Part shown: positions 1 to 14,600 of the stretch, one piece after another
Layout of the letters: every line of letters begins with the position of its first letter
Position numbering within the stretch: the first letter of the stretch is position 1
NCBI GenBank assembly: GCA_037074705.1
Contig: CM073594.1
Span: 73,952,509 to 74,016,508, forward strand
Direction: 5' to 3'
DNA length: 64,000 bases
DNA from: Zhengitettix transpicula
Taxonomy: Eukaryota > Arthropoda > Insecta > Orthoptera > Tetrigidae
Notes under the pieces: model-generated
What the model was told of the DNA's origin: nothing
Database searches by the model: none
Seen by the model: only the letters and a program-made list of their open reading frames with translations
Made by a program: the position numbers and the translations under genes

Positions 1-642
1 CCAGACACCGGCAATGATGTATATAGTAAAAAAAATATTTGAATTTTTTTCTTAACAGTTTGCTCTTGATTTCCTCTTAAACACCAGTCTTTTATCCTGA
101 ACATGTTGCAATTTGGCTTCATTTATGTAATAATTCAATTTTTAACATAAACAATATGTATATGTTACACAAGGGAGTGCATCAGAAAGAATGAGATGGG
201 GCATGGTAAGAAAAGTGTCGGGAAACATTGCCTTAAACTGAGTGATGAAACGTTATGCAGTTTGGTTTATTATAAATTTGTAATATTTTGCAAATAATTA
301 TTGCTAATTTCCAGTTATTATATTTAATACAAGTCAGGTATAGAGTGAATTTTTAATTTCGTAGTATTGGTAAAAACGGCTGAGCGATGTTATAAAGAAT
401 TATCTTATATTGTGATCCTTTTTTTTAAAAAAAAATACTTTTTAAAATTCAGTCTTCCAAACTTACTTAACACTTTTGAGAACATCACGTAAATAAAATC
501 TTTGATGTCAAGAGTAGGTGAGAAGATAATATTATAAATAGAGGCAAGCAGTAAAGATACTACACAAATGACAAATAATGTGATGAAGAATGAAAAATAT
601 CCAAAGCAATCTCGGAAGACATTTTCATCCCTGAGGACTTAC
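1..642. other. Intron of the apoLTP-like gene, AT-rich
   Basis: Downstream of the exon 18 donor. I see no exon with open frame and splice sites here, only AT-rich sequence; the next exon should lie to the left of the window. Confidence 0.7.
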
Positions 643-2666
643 ACGATCCGGACGTATTCTTCGTTGTTGTCTGTGACGTCCGCCTGGACCTTGAGCACGA
701 CCTTCCTCGTCAGCGGCGAGTGTTTCAGAGACACTACGACTGTCCCGTCACCCAGGAATTCTACTTCGACGCCTACTTTCTTGCTCTTGTTCCTGGCCGC
801 GTCCCAGAAAAGCGTCGCGGCGCCTCCGTCTTGGTCGCGTCTCCAGACGCCCTCAACGGAGCGCGTGGGCAGATCCAGCCTGCCGACGCCATGCGTCTGG
901 TTCCTGATCGTCGTCAGACCCACGACCATACCTGGCGCCCAAGACAGCAGGAAGACCCGCTCCAGGTCTGCCAGCGTCCTCGCCACGAGCTCCACGTGTC
1001 TCCAGGGCGTCCTGACGTCCGACTCCAGCGTCAGTGAGTTATTTCTGGAAGAAAACTTTACAGCCCAACGGTACGCGTCCGTCCAGCCGACCCACGCGTC
1101 AACCTCGTCCATTTTGAGGCTTTGAGACACGCAAGACGCAGAGAGCCAGGGACTCCTCACCACCAGAGCCGGCGTCCTGGCATGGGGCGACCTCCAGATC
1201 ATGTTGGCGATCACCGACGGAATCAGCTCCAGATGAAGAATCTCACCTAAGTTGTAGTTGAGATCCAGGAACACTAGCGGGAACCCGAAAGTGTAGCCGA
1301 TGCTGAGGTTCTTGGCGATATCGAAGGGCGTCCTGAGTTGGATCCACCAGGGGAAGAGTTCCACGTTCCTTATGCTGTAGAATAGTTCGTTGTCGTTCAC
1401 ATGTCCACTGACCGATGCCTCATACCCCGATGAATTTCTGTAGCCTTCGACTTCCATGCCGACGTTCCAGTTCTGGAAGTTGAAGACAGCAAGACTTCGG
1501 ATGCTCTCGTTGTTCCCGGAGATCTTGTTCCTGAAGGCGAGGCCTACAGACGGGACCCTGGGCAGCGCTAGCGACGCCTTTACACTGAAGTCTCGTAAGT
1601 CCTTGACCAGGCAATCCACTTCCAGCCCGACGGCGTCGACGCTCCCGGGGAACTTCGCCAGCGCCACCAAGGCCTTGCGTTCGTCGTTCTGGTACTCCAG
1701 CCGCAGGGCATACTTGTCCAGGTCCTTGAATGGCGTCGTCAGCTCGGCGTCGACAAGAAACCTGCTTTCGCGGAAGAATGTCGCGTGACTGAGCTGCACT
1801 CGGTCGCGGTTCCACTCAACGTAACTGACAGCGACGGATCCATCAGGACTCGCGGCGGGGTTCAGCTCCATAGCAAAATGACGGTAGTTCGGGAATGGCG
1901 TGGAGAGCCGCGCTGCCACGGTAGCGTTCTGGTAGTCGAGCCTCAACAGCGCGTGCGCCTCGCGACCGTCGGTCTGGAAGCCCGCCGCGACGCCGAACAG
2001 CTCATCCAGGTTTTCCATGGTGGCGTAGACGGAGTAACGGGAGCCCGCATACGCCAGCGTCACATTGAAACGCAGAGTGTCGGCGACGTCTAGAGGGACG
2101 TCGCAGCGCCACTGGACGGCGCCCAGGCCCAGATACGTGTGGAAGGACGCCGGGTAGAGACGAACGCCGGCAGCGAGGGTCCCTGCAACGAGAGTCGCGT
2201 CCAGTGTCGCGGAGTCCAAACGCGCGTCCAGGTCGAAGGCCGGAGCAGCCCTGAGCAACAGGTGGAAGTGGCCGTCGGCCCTCTGGAGTGACGCCTCCAG
2301 CAGCGGCGCGTCTCCGTGCCCCACGAAGGCCACGACGGAGCCGTTGTCGGCGTTGAGCAGAGCCCTGAAGACCTTGCCCGGCAGTCGCGAGCTCATCACG
2401 TTCACCTCCGAATCCAGCGGGAAGGTGCGTCGATGGCGCAGCACCACGCTGCTCTGGGAACCAAACACTTCCAGAGACACCTCACCTCGGACTTCGGCGT
2501 CGTCCACGCGCGCCGACGCTCCCAGAGCGAACAGCACCTGCTCGTCGGAAAGGACTTCGGCGGCGACCTCGCTGCCCCGGTCGGGGGATCGCAAGCGCAG
2601 CGCAGCTCTGCGGACTCGGCTGCCGTTGGAGGAACGCAACTCCCACCGAAGAGCGTCCTCGCTTAC
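643..2666 (-). CDS. Apoltp: apoLTP-like exon 18 (beta-repeats; gene continues left)
   Basis: A 2,024-bp exon (residues about 4142-4815) starting VSEDALRWELRSSNGSRVRR after acceptor GACTGTAG. More repeats: STPFPNYRHFAMELN, TTPFKDLDKYALRLEYQ, RTPFDIAKNLSIGYTF. It ends at a strong donor GT/GTAAGT with two bases carried over. The TAA in the donor is intronic, so translation continues in exons beyond the left edge. Confidence 0.92.
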
Positions 2667-5600
2667 CTACAGTCATTCAACAAGTGAAACATCTCATTGC
2701 GCAGCACTTCCACTTCCACTTCCACTGGACAAAATTCAGAAAAAGGCATTGAATTTATTTTAGGAACTTACTTTGGCATATTGGATGAAACGGACTAGAC
2801 TTTTAGGGACAAAATAAGGAACATGATCTTTAGAAGTGTAAACAGTTTGCGATCATTCATACAAGATTAGACAGAGAAAACATCCAAGTGAGATAGGGAA
2901 ACACAAATATGTCATGGAAAGAAAGTAACACCCTAGTCTTAAACACAAAAAAATCTATAGCTCTGAACTTCCATAAAGTTGAAAATAAAAGCTCCCGTAG
3001 GCCCATCATAGAAATTAATAATCTCATGACAAGAAAACTGGGTATATAGCTACATGAATGCCTTAACTGGACAGCACATGTTAAAAATCTAAATTTAAAG
3101 ATAACATGGCTATCAAAATCATTATTAAGCTCAGTTAATAAATATAATCTATGTATAAAATTCTTTTAGGCTACAAAAGAGAGCAGTAAGAATAATCTAG
3201 TTGTTAATATACATTTCAAACGACACCATTAGAGACTATAACACTCAAACGTACCTTGTAGGAGACCTCGTGCGTGGCCATCTCATTCTTGACGATGACG
3301 GAACCGGCGTCCGACCGGATGTTGAGCTGGGCGTCGAGCAAGTTGTCCAGCCTCAGTTTGACAAAGTCTAGGGCCCCGGAGTACCGTAGTTCCGCGTCGT
3401 GGTGTCCCGTAAAGTCGGCGTTTACAAGACCCGAGAGCGTCGCAACGCCGTCTTGCCGGTTGAAGTGCACGTGTACTAGGCGTCTGTCAGACAGGTCCAC
3501 AATCCAGTGTGCCGCAGCGCCACCAGCGTCGCGGAACAGATCCGTGGAGATGAGCGTCGTCCCCATGACGACGGCGACGTTCGCGGACTTTCCTCGGGAC
3601 GTTGATATTGTCGACTGCACATGACCAGAAGCCTCACCCACTGCGTACGAGAAATTACCGCTGAAGGCATCGTCTCCGTGGGCGTAGTTTAGGTGGAATG
3701 CGGACTCCGGGAGTCCAAGCACAGGCACAGCTAACTCGAGGTCGGCGGAGCCTTCGCCTTCGCTGAGTCTGTACGACGATGACCAGCGGTTGTCGTTGAA
3801 CTTGATGGCAACGGAGCATTGGGTTCGGCTGGACACGACGACGGATACGTCACCGTCAGCGCCGGTCCCTGACAGCAACACGCGCACGGACAACCCGAAA
3901 TCAGTCGGGCCGCTGGATTCGGCCGAGACGTTGTAAAAGTAATCCTGGAAGTTGAGCTGGAGCTTAGCTGCGCTCTGGAGGCTGTCAAGGTGGAAACGAC
4001 CGGCGGCGTGGAAGGGCCCGGCGGAGAGCTGAGGAATGACCACGTCGACGCCGAAGGATGCCTCGTGGTTGTCATCTCTCTTGTGGTCAGCTCTAACTTG
4101 GAACAGGGTTTTATCCGCGGCCACGCTCAGATCCAGTGACGCCTTGGACTCGCCCTTCCCGAGGCTCGCGCTCAATGACGATCGGAGGAAAGGAAAATCA
4201 GGAGACGGTGTCAACAGGAAGAATTTTCCGTGGACGCTGGCAGAGCCGCCGTTCCAGCGCAAGTTGACGCCCGAGCTGAAGCGCTCAAAGCCGGCCACTG
4301 GCGTAGTGAGGAACACATCACCGCGGACGGACGCCGTCTGCAACATCAGCCTGGCCAACAACGACGCCTTCCTCTCACCGTCGAGGCGCACCTCACCTTC
4401 GATCACCTGGAGTCCCGGGGACCCCAGCCTCAGACCCACGTCAAGGGCGAGGGAGTGGCTGTTGAACGTGACGCTACCGTTCAGGATCAAAGTTCCGTCC
4501 AGTGCCTCCGTTAAAGTCCAGGTCACGTTCAACGTGTCGAACCGCGGGAATGGCGTCGTGACCGTCACGATGAAGTCATCCGGTACGAGACGACTCGCGA
4601 CTTCGACACGGTTCACAGAGTTCCAGATCACGACCACCTTACCGCCGGACCGATAAGTGTTGACGACTACGTTGACCGACGCGTCTTCCAAAGCGCCGCG
4701 GAAGGGCAAGACGATGCTGGCTCTGAGGACTACGGCTCCGGGTCTCACGTCCCTGAAGCCTTCGAACTTTATTTCCTTGCCGGAGTAGCCGATCTCGACT
4801 CTGGCGATCTGATTGGTCAGTTCCATGAAGAGGTTCACGTCTCTGAAGCAGAAGCTGGGAGTGCAGAAGGCGAGGTGGCCCTTGAATACCGGAGGAGCGT
4901 ACTTTCCAGAGAACTGCAACTCGTAGAGATCGTCGTTTCTCTTTACCCGGAGAACGGATGATCTACCGTCGCGCAGGCTCAGGATCACGTTGAGTGTCAC
5001 TTCCAGATGCCTGACGATCGCGAATGGAGTCTCAAGCCTGAAGTAGCCACCCATCTTTTCCTTGTTGAGAACGCCTTCTGCAACGGCAACGAACGTGTAC
5101 CTGTCCAGGGAGCCGTTGAAGTAAACTTTCTTACTGGGCTCCGAAATGTCGTAACCCACGTCCAGAGCGGTAGAGCCCAAGTCCTTGATGGTGCAGGACA
5201 TTTCGAAGGAGAACTTCTTCTTCTGGATGTGTAGGAGGAGGTTGCCGTCGACGAGGTCGCCAGACTCTCCGCGGAGGACTCTGAGGCGAACCAGGTGGTT
5301 GCCTTTGTTCTCGTAAGTTCCCAGGATTGTGACGTTTCCGGTCCATGGCGAGGCGAGCTTCACATCGACGTCTACTGACTTGTCGTCTAACGCTCTGGAG
5401 CTGACCCTGAGCTCCAGAGCGTCACCGTAGCCCCAGCGCGCAGCCACCCGCGCCACCTGCACGGAGTCGCCTCCAAGCAGCACCGTCTCAGCCGTCAAGT
5501 TCTCGAAACCGCTGAAGGGCGTGTTCACCTCGAGCCACACGAAGCGCGGCAAGACCTTCAACGTGGCAGCCAGGTACCGGTCACTGTTGCGCACGATGTC

Positions 5601-8600
5601 GCCCTTGAGACCAAAGCCGGAGCTCGCGTCGTAGCTGGACGAGAGCTTCCACCTGTCAGTCCAGACGCTGGGTAGCGAAGCGTCGACGTTGAGGCTCTTC
5701 ACCTCAGACGCTCTGTCTAATGACAAGTTCAAACTATTGACCGTATCTTCTACCTTCACCGACAGACTCGCCTTGACCGGATCATCCCTCACGTCGTACT
5801 TGAACGTAGCGTTTATCTTCGAAAATTCCTTTATGGGAACGACAACGACCACATTTAGTTCTGGGTTCTCGTAGTCGTTGGGAGAGAACTGTCCCTGCCA
5901 CAAATATTGCTTTGAATCCTCCTTAATTTTCAACGAAACATGTTTCGTCGGCGCGTTCATGTCGTAAAAAGCGCTCAAAAACACATTTTTATCAGGGATA
6001 TTGAACTGCAACGAAGACGTCATCTTTAATTTGGTTCTTTTGATGGACGTGGAGAAATCAATGATCGGGGTGTCGTAGTTCCAGTGGAAGACAGTCTTGG
6101 CCCTGAAGTCGTGGCTCGTGGTGACGTCGCTGCTCAACAAGATGCGTCGGAAATGAGCCAAGGGGCTGGTGAACTGGAAGCTGATGGACAGTGGATCCTC
6201 TCTAGTTGGGAACTTGATGCCACCTTCGATGTGGAACTCTTTGTCGCCGTTCCAGCGCAGCATTACAGAGGAATTCATCGCTTCCTTTGCCACGTTCCAA
6301 CCGATTCGTCCGGCGATTCCGTCCAACGTCACGCTCATCGCTACAGAGCTCAGGACTCTGTATTCCAAAAGAGACTCTAGCACAACAATCCTCTCGCCGT
6401 CCAACTGGATGATGACCTTCAGCGTTTCCCTCCTCTCCTCGCGGTTCAAGTTCCAAGTGACGTCGACAACTTTACCAACGCCAGGCGTTCGTATTGTGAG
6501 CAGTGCTTTCCCGTAGTTGTTCCCGTTCACATTTACATTTGTAAATGACGCATTGACGAACTTCCCGAAACAGTCAACGTGTCCCTCGACGACATAGGGA
6601 GATCTGACGTCCACGGCGTCGTACTTGAGCGATACGCCGAAGGGGTGCGGCGACGCGAAAGAGCGGAAAACTATCCTGAAATCACCCTTCCGTTTAGATT
6701 GACGAACGCGGTATCGCAAGTAGACTTTTCGGTCACCGTCGACATCCACTTTGACCAGCGCATCGGAGTCCGCCAGGTTTACGGCGTTCAAGGCAACCAC
6801 GGCGTTCACAGAGCGAAAGATTTCCAAAGGAGTACAGATTTCCAAGGAAGCGTCGGCACGCGATCCGGCGGTGGTCAGCACACCACTTATTTTGTAGACA
6901 TGAGTGTCGTTTCCAAGACTAAGAGTGACGTTCTTCAGTTGCGGATTCCATAGATATACCAACACGAGCCCAAGTTTACGGTGCTCGTTCACCAAGATCG
7001 ACGCACTGAGTTCTTTTCCAGTTCCGTCAAGTGTCCGCAAGTCTCCATTTGCTGCGAGTTTTTCGAAGCCTTTGAAGGGCGACTCCAATGTTGCACCAAT
7101 ACTGTTTGAGTCGCGACGCCATCCTATCGCTAGGTGGTTACTAGGTGACATCAGCCTCGCATCTAGCTCTCTTCCGTCTCTGTCGTACGTAATACTGCCT
7201 CCGTATTCCCCGGTGAACCGATTCGACTTCCAGGATGCCAAAGCTTTGAATGAATCCCTCTTGACCAGGTAGTCCAGATCGCCGACGTGTCGCACATTGC
7301 CAAGTTCCAGTTCCGTATGAACACCAAGATGACCAGAACCGTTCCGAGTCACGTTGCTCTTCCATCCGAAGACTATTCCTGACACGTTCTTGATTAAAAG
7401 ATGGACGTCTTCCAAAGGACGCTTCGAGTCGCAAACCAAGCTGAAGTCGAAAGAGTCCATGTAGACGAAGACCTGTGAGTGCACCTCCAGGTTGGCTACG
7501 ATTTTCTGGTCCGTGTCGAGCAGGATGCCAAACTTTACATTGAGAGCTTTGCGGTCCCACGCCGTCATGGACAGGGCAAAAAGCGAGTTGGTCAGGTTAG
7601 TGTAGTGGAACCTCGCTTCCAGATTGTGGACGTTGCCCATCCTGTCCGCCTCGATGCGGATATTGGCGTCGTTCCACTGAACCAGCAACTGGAAGGGCTC
7701 CGCTTCGGCGCCCAAGCCAAGGTATAACAGCTCCATGTTGAGGCATCCGGCGTCGTAGTTTGAGGTGAAATTTAGAGTCCTTAGGTGCGGCGACGGACCC
7801 TCCAATAACAGCAGCAGCCGTGTAGCGTCGACTAGGAAGCTCCCAGACACTTGATGTTCGCGGTTGTTTCTCAGCAGACTTACATTGGCCGAAACTTTCC
7901 CGACCAGGTCGTAGTAGAAGCCGAGTCGAGTCAGGTCCAAGTGCGTTCCCGTAACGTTGAGGGCCGCGAAGCCTGAGTCCGGAGTCACGTTCCCGGCGAA
8001 GGACAAGTCCAGGTTTGATGCATCCTTGACGACCACCAGCTTGGCCACCTTCTGATTCCCGCTGGCGTCGTACTTTCCGTGGAGCTTGAAGGTCTCCCAG
8101 TCCGCCAGCGGCGTCTGCACGTCAAGTTGAACCTCAGAAGTTAACTCGGTGAATGTGGTCTTGGCGTCCAGGTGGATTGGTCCTCCGTAGTGACCGTCCA
8201 GCGTGACGTCCATGTATTTCCTGGGTAAATCAAAGTTGAAGTTTCCTCTCAAGGTCCAGACGAGAGAATTGAGCACGTCACTGTTGAGAAAAGCGTTGAC
8301 GGAGTTTCTCTTCATGGTAAAGTCCAGAGAGAAGGGCGTCGTGGTGTCTGTGGTGAGTCGGAAGGACAACGCCTTGGGCATCGCTGTCGCGTCATAGCCA
8401 GCCCGGACTTGGTAACGAGCCAGGTTCCACGACGGCAGAGACGCGAGAGCCACGACGCTGGCGTTGGACTGGTCTATGAAGTCGACGAGGACCGACGCCG
8501 TGTTGTTGACGCCATTGCGGGCGAGGTGCAGCGTCAGACTGGGCGTCCTGCCGAACATTGTGCACGAGGCTCCGACGTCCACGGATGCCGCGACGAACCT

Positions 8601-11600
8601 CACGCCCAAGTCGCCGTCGCCGTCGTTGTAGGCGACGAAGTCGAGCACGGACGACTCCAGGCTTGTGACGGAGATGCCCACTGACCGTCGAGTGCCGTTC
8701 TCCAGCACCACCTTGGCGCGGACGGCCGGAAGTCCCAGCGAGACTGCACGGACCTCCGCCTCCGCCGTCAGGTCGCCGACACTGGCGGATACCTCGAGTG
8801 AGTGCCCGTCCGTGATGAAGTTGACGTGGCCGGTCAACCCCGGCTTGAACGTGGCGAAGACGGCCAGTTGGTGGTCGCACACCTTGGCGACGATGTTCGC
8901 CGTCTCCGCAAATCTGTTGGCCAGCAGTTCCAAGTGCCAGTCGCCGCAGTGGGCGATCGCGCTCATTTCGTCGCTGCCGACGTACCTCACGTACGCGTTG
9001 GCCTCTCTAACCCCTGGCATTGGCGTCTCCAGAGTCATCGTCATGGATCCGTTGGCGACGTCGGCTTCCGAGGTCCACGTAACGTTAAGTCTCCACAATT
9101 CTGCGGATATGAAATAGGCGCCAGCTCGGTAGTCCTCGAGGCGAAAGTCCCAACTGAAAGAAGGCATAATCGTCCATAAATAACTCAGGAATCTGGAAAA
9201 CGATTCGTATCATGCAAAATTTATAAGACCCCACTCCAGATGTAAATCACTTGCCACCATACACAAAAAGTCTTCAGGACAAAATGTCGGTTTACTCACC
9301 GTCAGTACCAAGCTAGAATTGTCAGCAGATGCGCTATAAGGTTTAGGGGTTCACACTGAGGAATTTGCATATATTTACCCACCTGATCTACAATCAAATA
9401 GGCATTCACTTGTTTGTACAAAAATTAATCTTATCAATTCAAATAATTTTATCAATGTTTGTTTCCTACTTCTGAAGGGAAAATAGAATTGTACATATAT
9501 ACTCCCAACCACAACTTTCCCTCACCAAGAATGCTAAGATGACATAAAAGAAAAAGACCTGTGGATTTAACTAATTAAGAACAAATTATGATAGAATCCT
9601 TTGTGTAAATATAACTGTTTAAAAACCAACATATATGTCACAACAATAAAATCTTTTAGATAATAAGTTAACTAATAATTTACTTGAAGTACCAGTTTCC
9701 AAGACTAGTAGATAATATTTCATCTATAAGCACAAAAAAAACACACACAATATGTCAATAGATATTTAATGAGAAATAATCTAAGAGTTGTATAATTAAT
9801 AAGGTAAAAGTAAAATCAGCTTCTCTATTTGATACCTACTGCATCCTCAACATCTGATAAGTCATAAACATCTATAAAAGATTAGAATACAATCAACTTA
9901 CCAACTGTGAGTAATAAGCCATTTTACTCTACGTCAAGAAAGGACCATTTGCTTCTTGGAATTTTCCTCTTCCCTGCTTGAAGCCAAAGATTGGAAAATA
10001 AGGTTCCCATAAGTTGTGAAAACTAGTACGGTCTGGATATAAGGGTTGTATGTTCTGGGGCTGCAGACGTTGTTTGCTGATCCTATGTCCAGTCGGCCAG
10101 CTGCCCTCCAATTTTGGTCGAGGTTTGAAGTCATGGGTGCTGTGTCCCACAGCAGATCCAGATCCCCTTATAGGAAGGGCTTGGGACAAGTACCTATAGC
10201 CCGGCGTACCTCTAGGGTTTTCTCTGCATCACTTTCAGCCTAATGCCAGGAAGGTTTTTAAAAAACAGCCTGGAGGTTCTAGTCACCCCTTGGCTACCTT
10301 GTTCTTCTTGCTGCATTCACAGAGTCTTTCTTTCCATTCCTATGCTATTAAAGGGGAGACCCATCAAAATGCACAACCCTCGTGTAGACTGTCACTCAAA
10401 AAATAAAATACTTATTGACAATAATAACAATACACACTTTATCCTTAAAAATAATAATTAAGTATCTGCTATTAATATAATTCTTCAATTACAAATTCAT
10501 TAAAACTCATTTTTGTGATGTCCATTAAAAAGGTTCACTTCATCACTCACATTACTTACTATAGCTGATAACATATCGATGTCACCTCAAAATGCAGAAT
10601 ATTTTATTAATACAATTTTTAATTAACTTAGAAGAATTTTAAATTTATTATGATTAGTAACAAACAATAATACTACACCATTAAATCAAAACTCAATATA
10701 CAAAAGTTATAACCAATCCGAAATAAGGGTGCTCTTACTGAATATTTACCAGATAAGATTTTTAGTAATGTAAATTTCTTAACAATTATGGTAAATTTAG
10801 ATAATTATTTAAGTTTAATCCATATTAATAAATTATCAGTGAATATAATCAAAACTTTTAAAGAGAATGAAATTAGAGATACTAAATTCAATTTAAAACA
10901 TACAAATAGTTTTAAAAAAAATTTAAATGAAAATAAAAGATAAACAAGACAGTATTAATGATAAAAATATAGTTTACAATACCCTCTGATATAGCTGTAA
11001 CCTAAGAAATATAAGTTAAAATACAACCGATGTGAAAACATTCATTACATAGTCATCATAGTACAAAACCAGAACACTGAAAATATAATAACCACACATG
11101 CAGGGTAAGCATGAAATCAAACTCAGCATGTTAGAATCAACTTGGAGAGAAATCCCATATTGAACAGTAGAAACAAAGGTATGGAAATTGGGCAACATTA
11201 TGTGGAAAATATTGATGATACCAAAAACTGTTATAAAATTAATTGCAATGGTGCTTAAGGAAGGTTATACAGTTTGGATTACTGTAAATACTATTTATAG
11301 AACACAAAATCTTGGGATAAAAGTTTTGTAATAAATAAATAGAAAAAAAAGCATCACAGTCTAGATTTAACAAAGTATTGGCATTAAATATGTGTATAAA
11401 CACTTGTATCCTTACTAAGTCAGTCAAAATAATTGTACAGAGTTGGAATACATATTTAGATGTTGGAGAATAAGTTTTGAATACTAATTAAATATACAAA
11501 TAGCCAATCAAGAGACAAAATTAAGTGATAAAGTTAATATGACAAACAAAAACATCCTGAAATCCTTTGACGCTATCGTCAAGTGATTCAAAATCACAGC

Positions 11601-14600
11601 AATGGGCAAGGATTGCAGAAGTTTTGTGTGTGTGGTCTTTACTTTATGTCTTAATGTCTCTTGCTTGGCTACTTGCCCATTTAATTTCTCTTCATGTGAT
11701 ACAGACTTTTTTCAATAAGCACTAAACTTAATGAAATTAATTATAAATTATTACTTGTGAAGCATATAAATGACTCTGGAAAATGAATCAAAATTTAAGT
11801 GAAACGAAAAATTGTGTCGATATAAGAATCTACATCACCAAGTATGAATTTTATATATATATATATATATTGATATGTATAGTCACAGTCAGAGACTAAC
11901 GGCGGTAAAGGTTGAATGGACATCACAAATATAAGTTTTAATGAATTTGTAATTGAAGAATTCAATTTATAATAAATAATTAATTAAGGTTACTGTATTT
12001 AAGTCTAAAATGTGTATCGATTGGATTCTAATGATTATGACTAAACAGAGGTTGAAAGCTGCAATATGAATCAAATAGAGGAGCTGATTTTGGTTTTGCT
12101 CAATAGATTTTAACTGGATCGTACCCTGCACCGAGCGTGATGTTGTCAAAGAAGTCTGTGTTGGTGTTGATGTCAAGGAAGACGTCCCAAAGATGCTTGC
12201 TACTGCTACTGCGTTCGTAGGAAGAGAGATGGAAGTACTCAGAGTTCCTGGTGACAGCTACATCCAGAGCATAGTTGAAGGCCTCGATATTCCAGGAGCC
12301 CTCCAAGGCCAGCCGCTCCAGTCCCGGGATCGGCGTCACTGCCACAGCCTTGAAGTGAACTATGTCGTCGTTACTAGTAACCGACGCCGAGGCCTCAAGG
12401 CCGGGATAGCGAAATTCCGCTTCCAGACGTTCGTTGGATGCGGTCAGCCTTGCCCGAAGGAGGTCTCCGTCCAGATCGGACCTGGACACCTTGAGATTGA
12501 ACGTCGTAGAATGTGGACCGTGCACCATCGACCACTGCGACTCCAGAGACTTGTCCTCCCACTCCAGAGACAGCGTCTGTCCCGTGGTGTTACTCCTGAC
12601 CAGAATCTGAACGGGACGCATAAATGGGGCCTCCAGACGCAGCGACTGCAAGTCTTCCAGTTTCGACGACGTCTTGAAAGTGACCTTGACTTGGCGGTCG
12701 TTTCGGTACTTCAGAATCAGCTCATGGGTGAGGACCCGATCCCGGGCGTCCTGCATATAGGAAAGCGATGCGGGGTCTGCCCAGGGCGTCGCGACGTCAG
12801 CTAAGATCCGCTCAATGTCTCCAGACGGATCGCGGTGCATCTCGAATTCGAAAAACGCCTCACGTCCGTAGATGTTGGCTTGCAGACGGTGGCGCAGCTG
12901 TCGCCCCTCCGCGACGTGAGAGTTGGTAATTGATCCCGCACCTGAGGGCGTCATCACTTCCACCTCGTCGTCCCAGCCGTGGTCGTTAAGTCTCAGACTG
13001 TGGCGCACGACGTAGCGTCCAGTGAATGCCACGAGCGTCTCGCAGGCGTCGGCGTCACGATGGTGGTTGAACACGAAGCGAAGCTCGCGCGGCAGTCGCG
13101 ACGATGTCACGACGGCCTCGTAGTGCCCGGGACGCCCTTCCAGCTCCAGCGACGCCGCGTCGTCGTTCCAGGACACACGGACTTGAGCTCTGCCATCGCC
13201 TGCGCGGAGTCCCGCCGCGACGCTATGGCCCGGGAGCGATGCCTTTCCCTCCAGACTACTAGAGGTTCCTTCCAGACTGAACGTCGCCACAGAGACGCCG
13301 TCGTATGTCATGTGCAAGTCTTCCAACAGAGCGTCAGGACTCTTGCCATGGACCAGGGTCAGTGTCGCGGCTTCGGAGAATGTGGACTTGAACACACCGG
13401 AACACTTTAACTGGTGGTCGTCGTCGCTGGCTTTGAAGTCGAGGGACGCCGAGTGCTTGTTCAGTGAAGCTCCGGCGCCGGCGTCGATCTCTGTGCCGTC
13501 TCGGCTGTATCGTGCGTGGGCTTCGACGTGGCTCAGCCAGGAGACCGGCGTGACAAGGGACGCCGCGACGCTGCCGGGAGTGACTGAGTAGGCAGACAGG
13601 AAGCGACGCCGCCCGCCTCTGCCCAGCTCCAGACGCCCGGCCATCCCCGAGTACTCCAGAGACGCGCAGAATCGACTAGAGGGCAACGCTGTGTCACCGA
13701 AGGTCAGGTTGGCGTCGATGCCCCCGGAGTCAGTATGCAAGTTCATGTCGGCGGTAAAGCGACGCCCGTCCAGGAGCAGCTCGGCGCCGTCGCGGACGTC
13801 CGTGGGAGAGCGTCGATGCGTCACGTGCAGAGAAACGTCGTCCAGCGACGCCAGCGTACTGCGGAAGGCGACGCTCGCTTCCAGCCCCAGCTGGTCGTCG
13901 GCGGGCCTTGAAGAGACGCCCCTTGCCGTGAGCGATGCCGCGTCTTGGCCCTCATGCCACCGCACCTTCACCTCAAGATCGGCGCTGTCGTCGTCGGGAC
14001 GCCGGTACGCGTACGTAAAGTCCTGCGTCTCGAGACCTTCGAAGGGCGTCTTCAGAACTGCGTTCACCGCTGTCAGGCCATCGAGGCTCTTCCAGTCGGC
14101 GTCCAAGGAAACCGTTTCGTCGGCGTCGGTGTCGCCCCAGGATACTTGCGCCGAGACGCCTTTCGGCCTGCAACGAAGACGTACGGCGTCAATTGCGACT
14201 ACTGGCTCTCAGTTGAGTCACGCGGCAGTGACTTACGGCGTGGAAACTTTGGCGCTGACGTGGCGTCCTTGGTAACGCACCAGCAGCCCGTGCTCGTCCT
14301 CCACGGACTTCATCTGCACCGCGAAGCTGTTCAGAGGGTTCGATGTCACGTCCCACAGCAACTCCAGCTTGACAGAGTCCTCGGTGTCAGTGTTGCGGAT
14401 CTGACAACAAGAGTTCATCCTCAAAGAAACAGTTGATTCAGCATCCAACCCTAACACCTTGACTAAGCCACACTCACTCTAGTGTTGAAGGTGAAGCGTT
14501 TGCTGAGCTGCAGGTCCACTGACAAAGCCTTCTCTTCCGAATTCCAAGAAGCGGAGATGTCGCCAGTGTAGTTTCTGGATGGAGTCTCGAGGGTCATGGT

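Noticed and set aside
568..9179. Long plus-strand open frames opposite exons 17 and 18
   Set aside because: Mirror frames of GC-rich exons on the minus strand; no domains and no splice logic.
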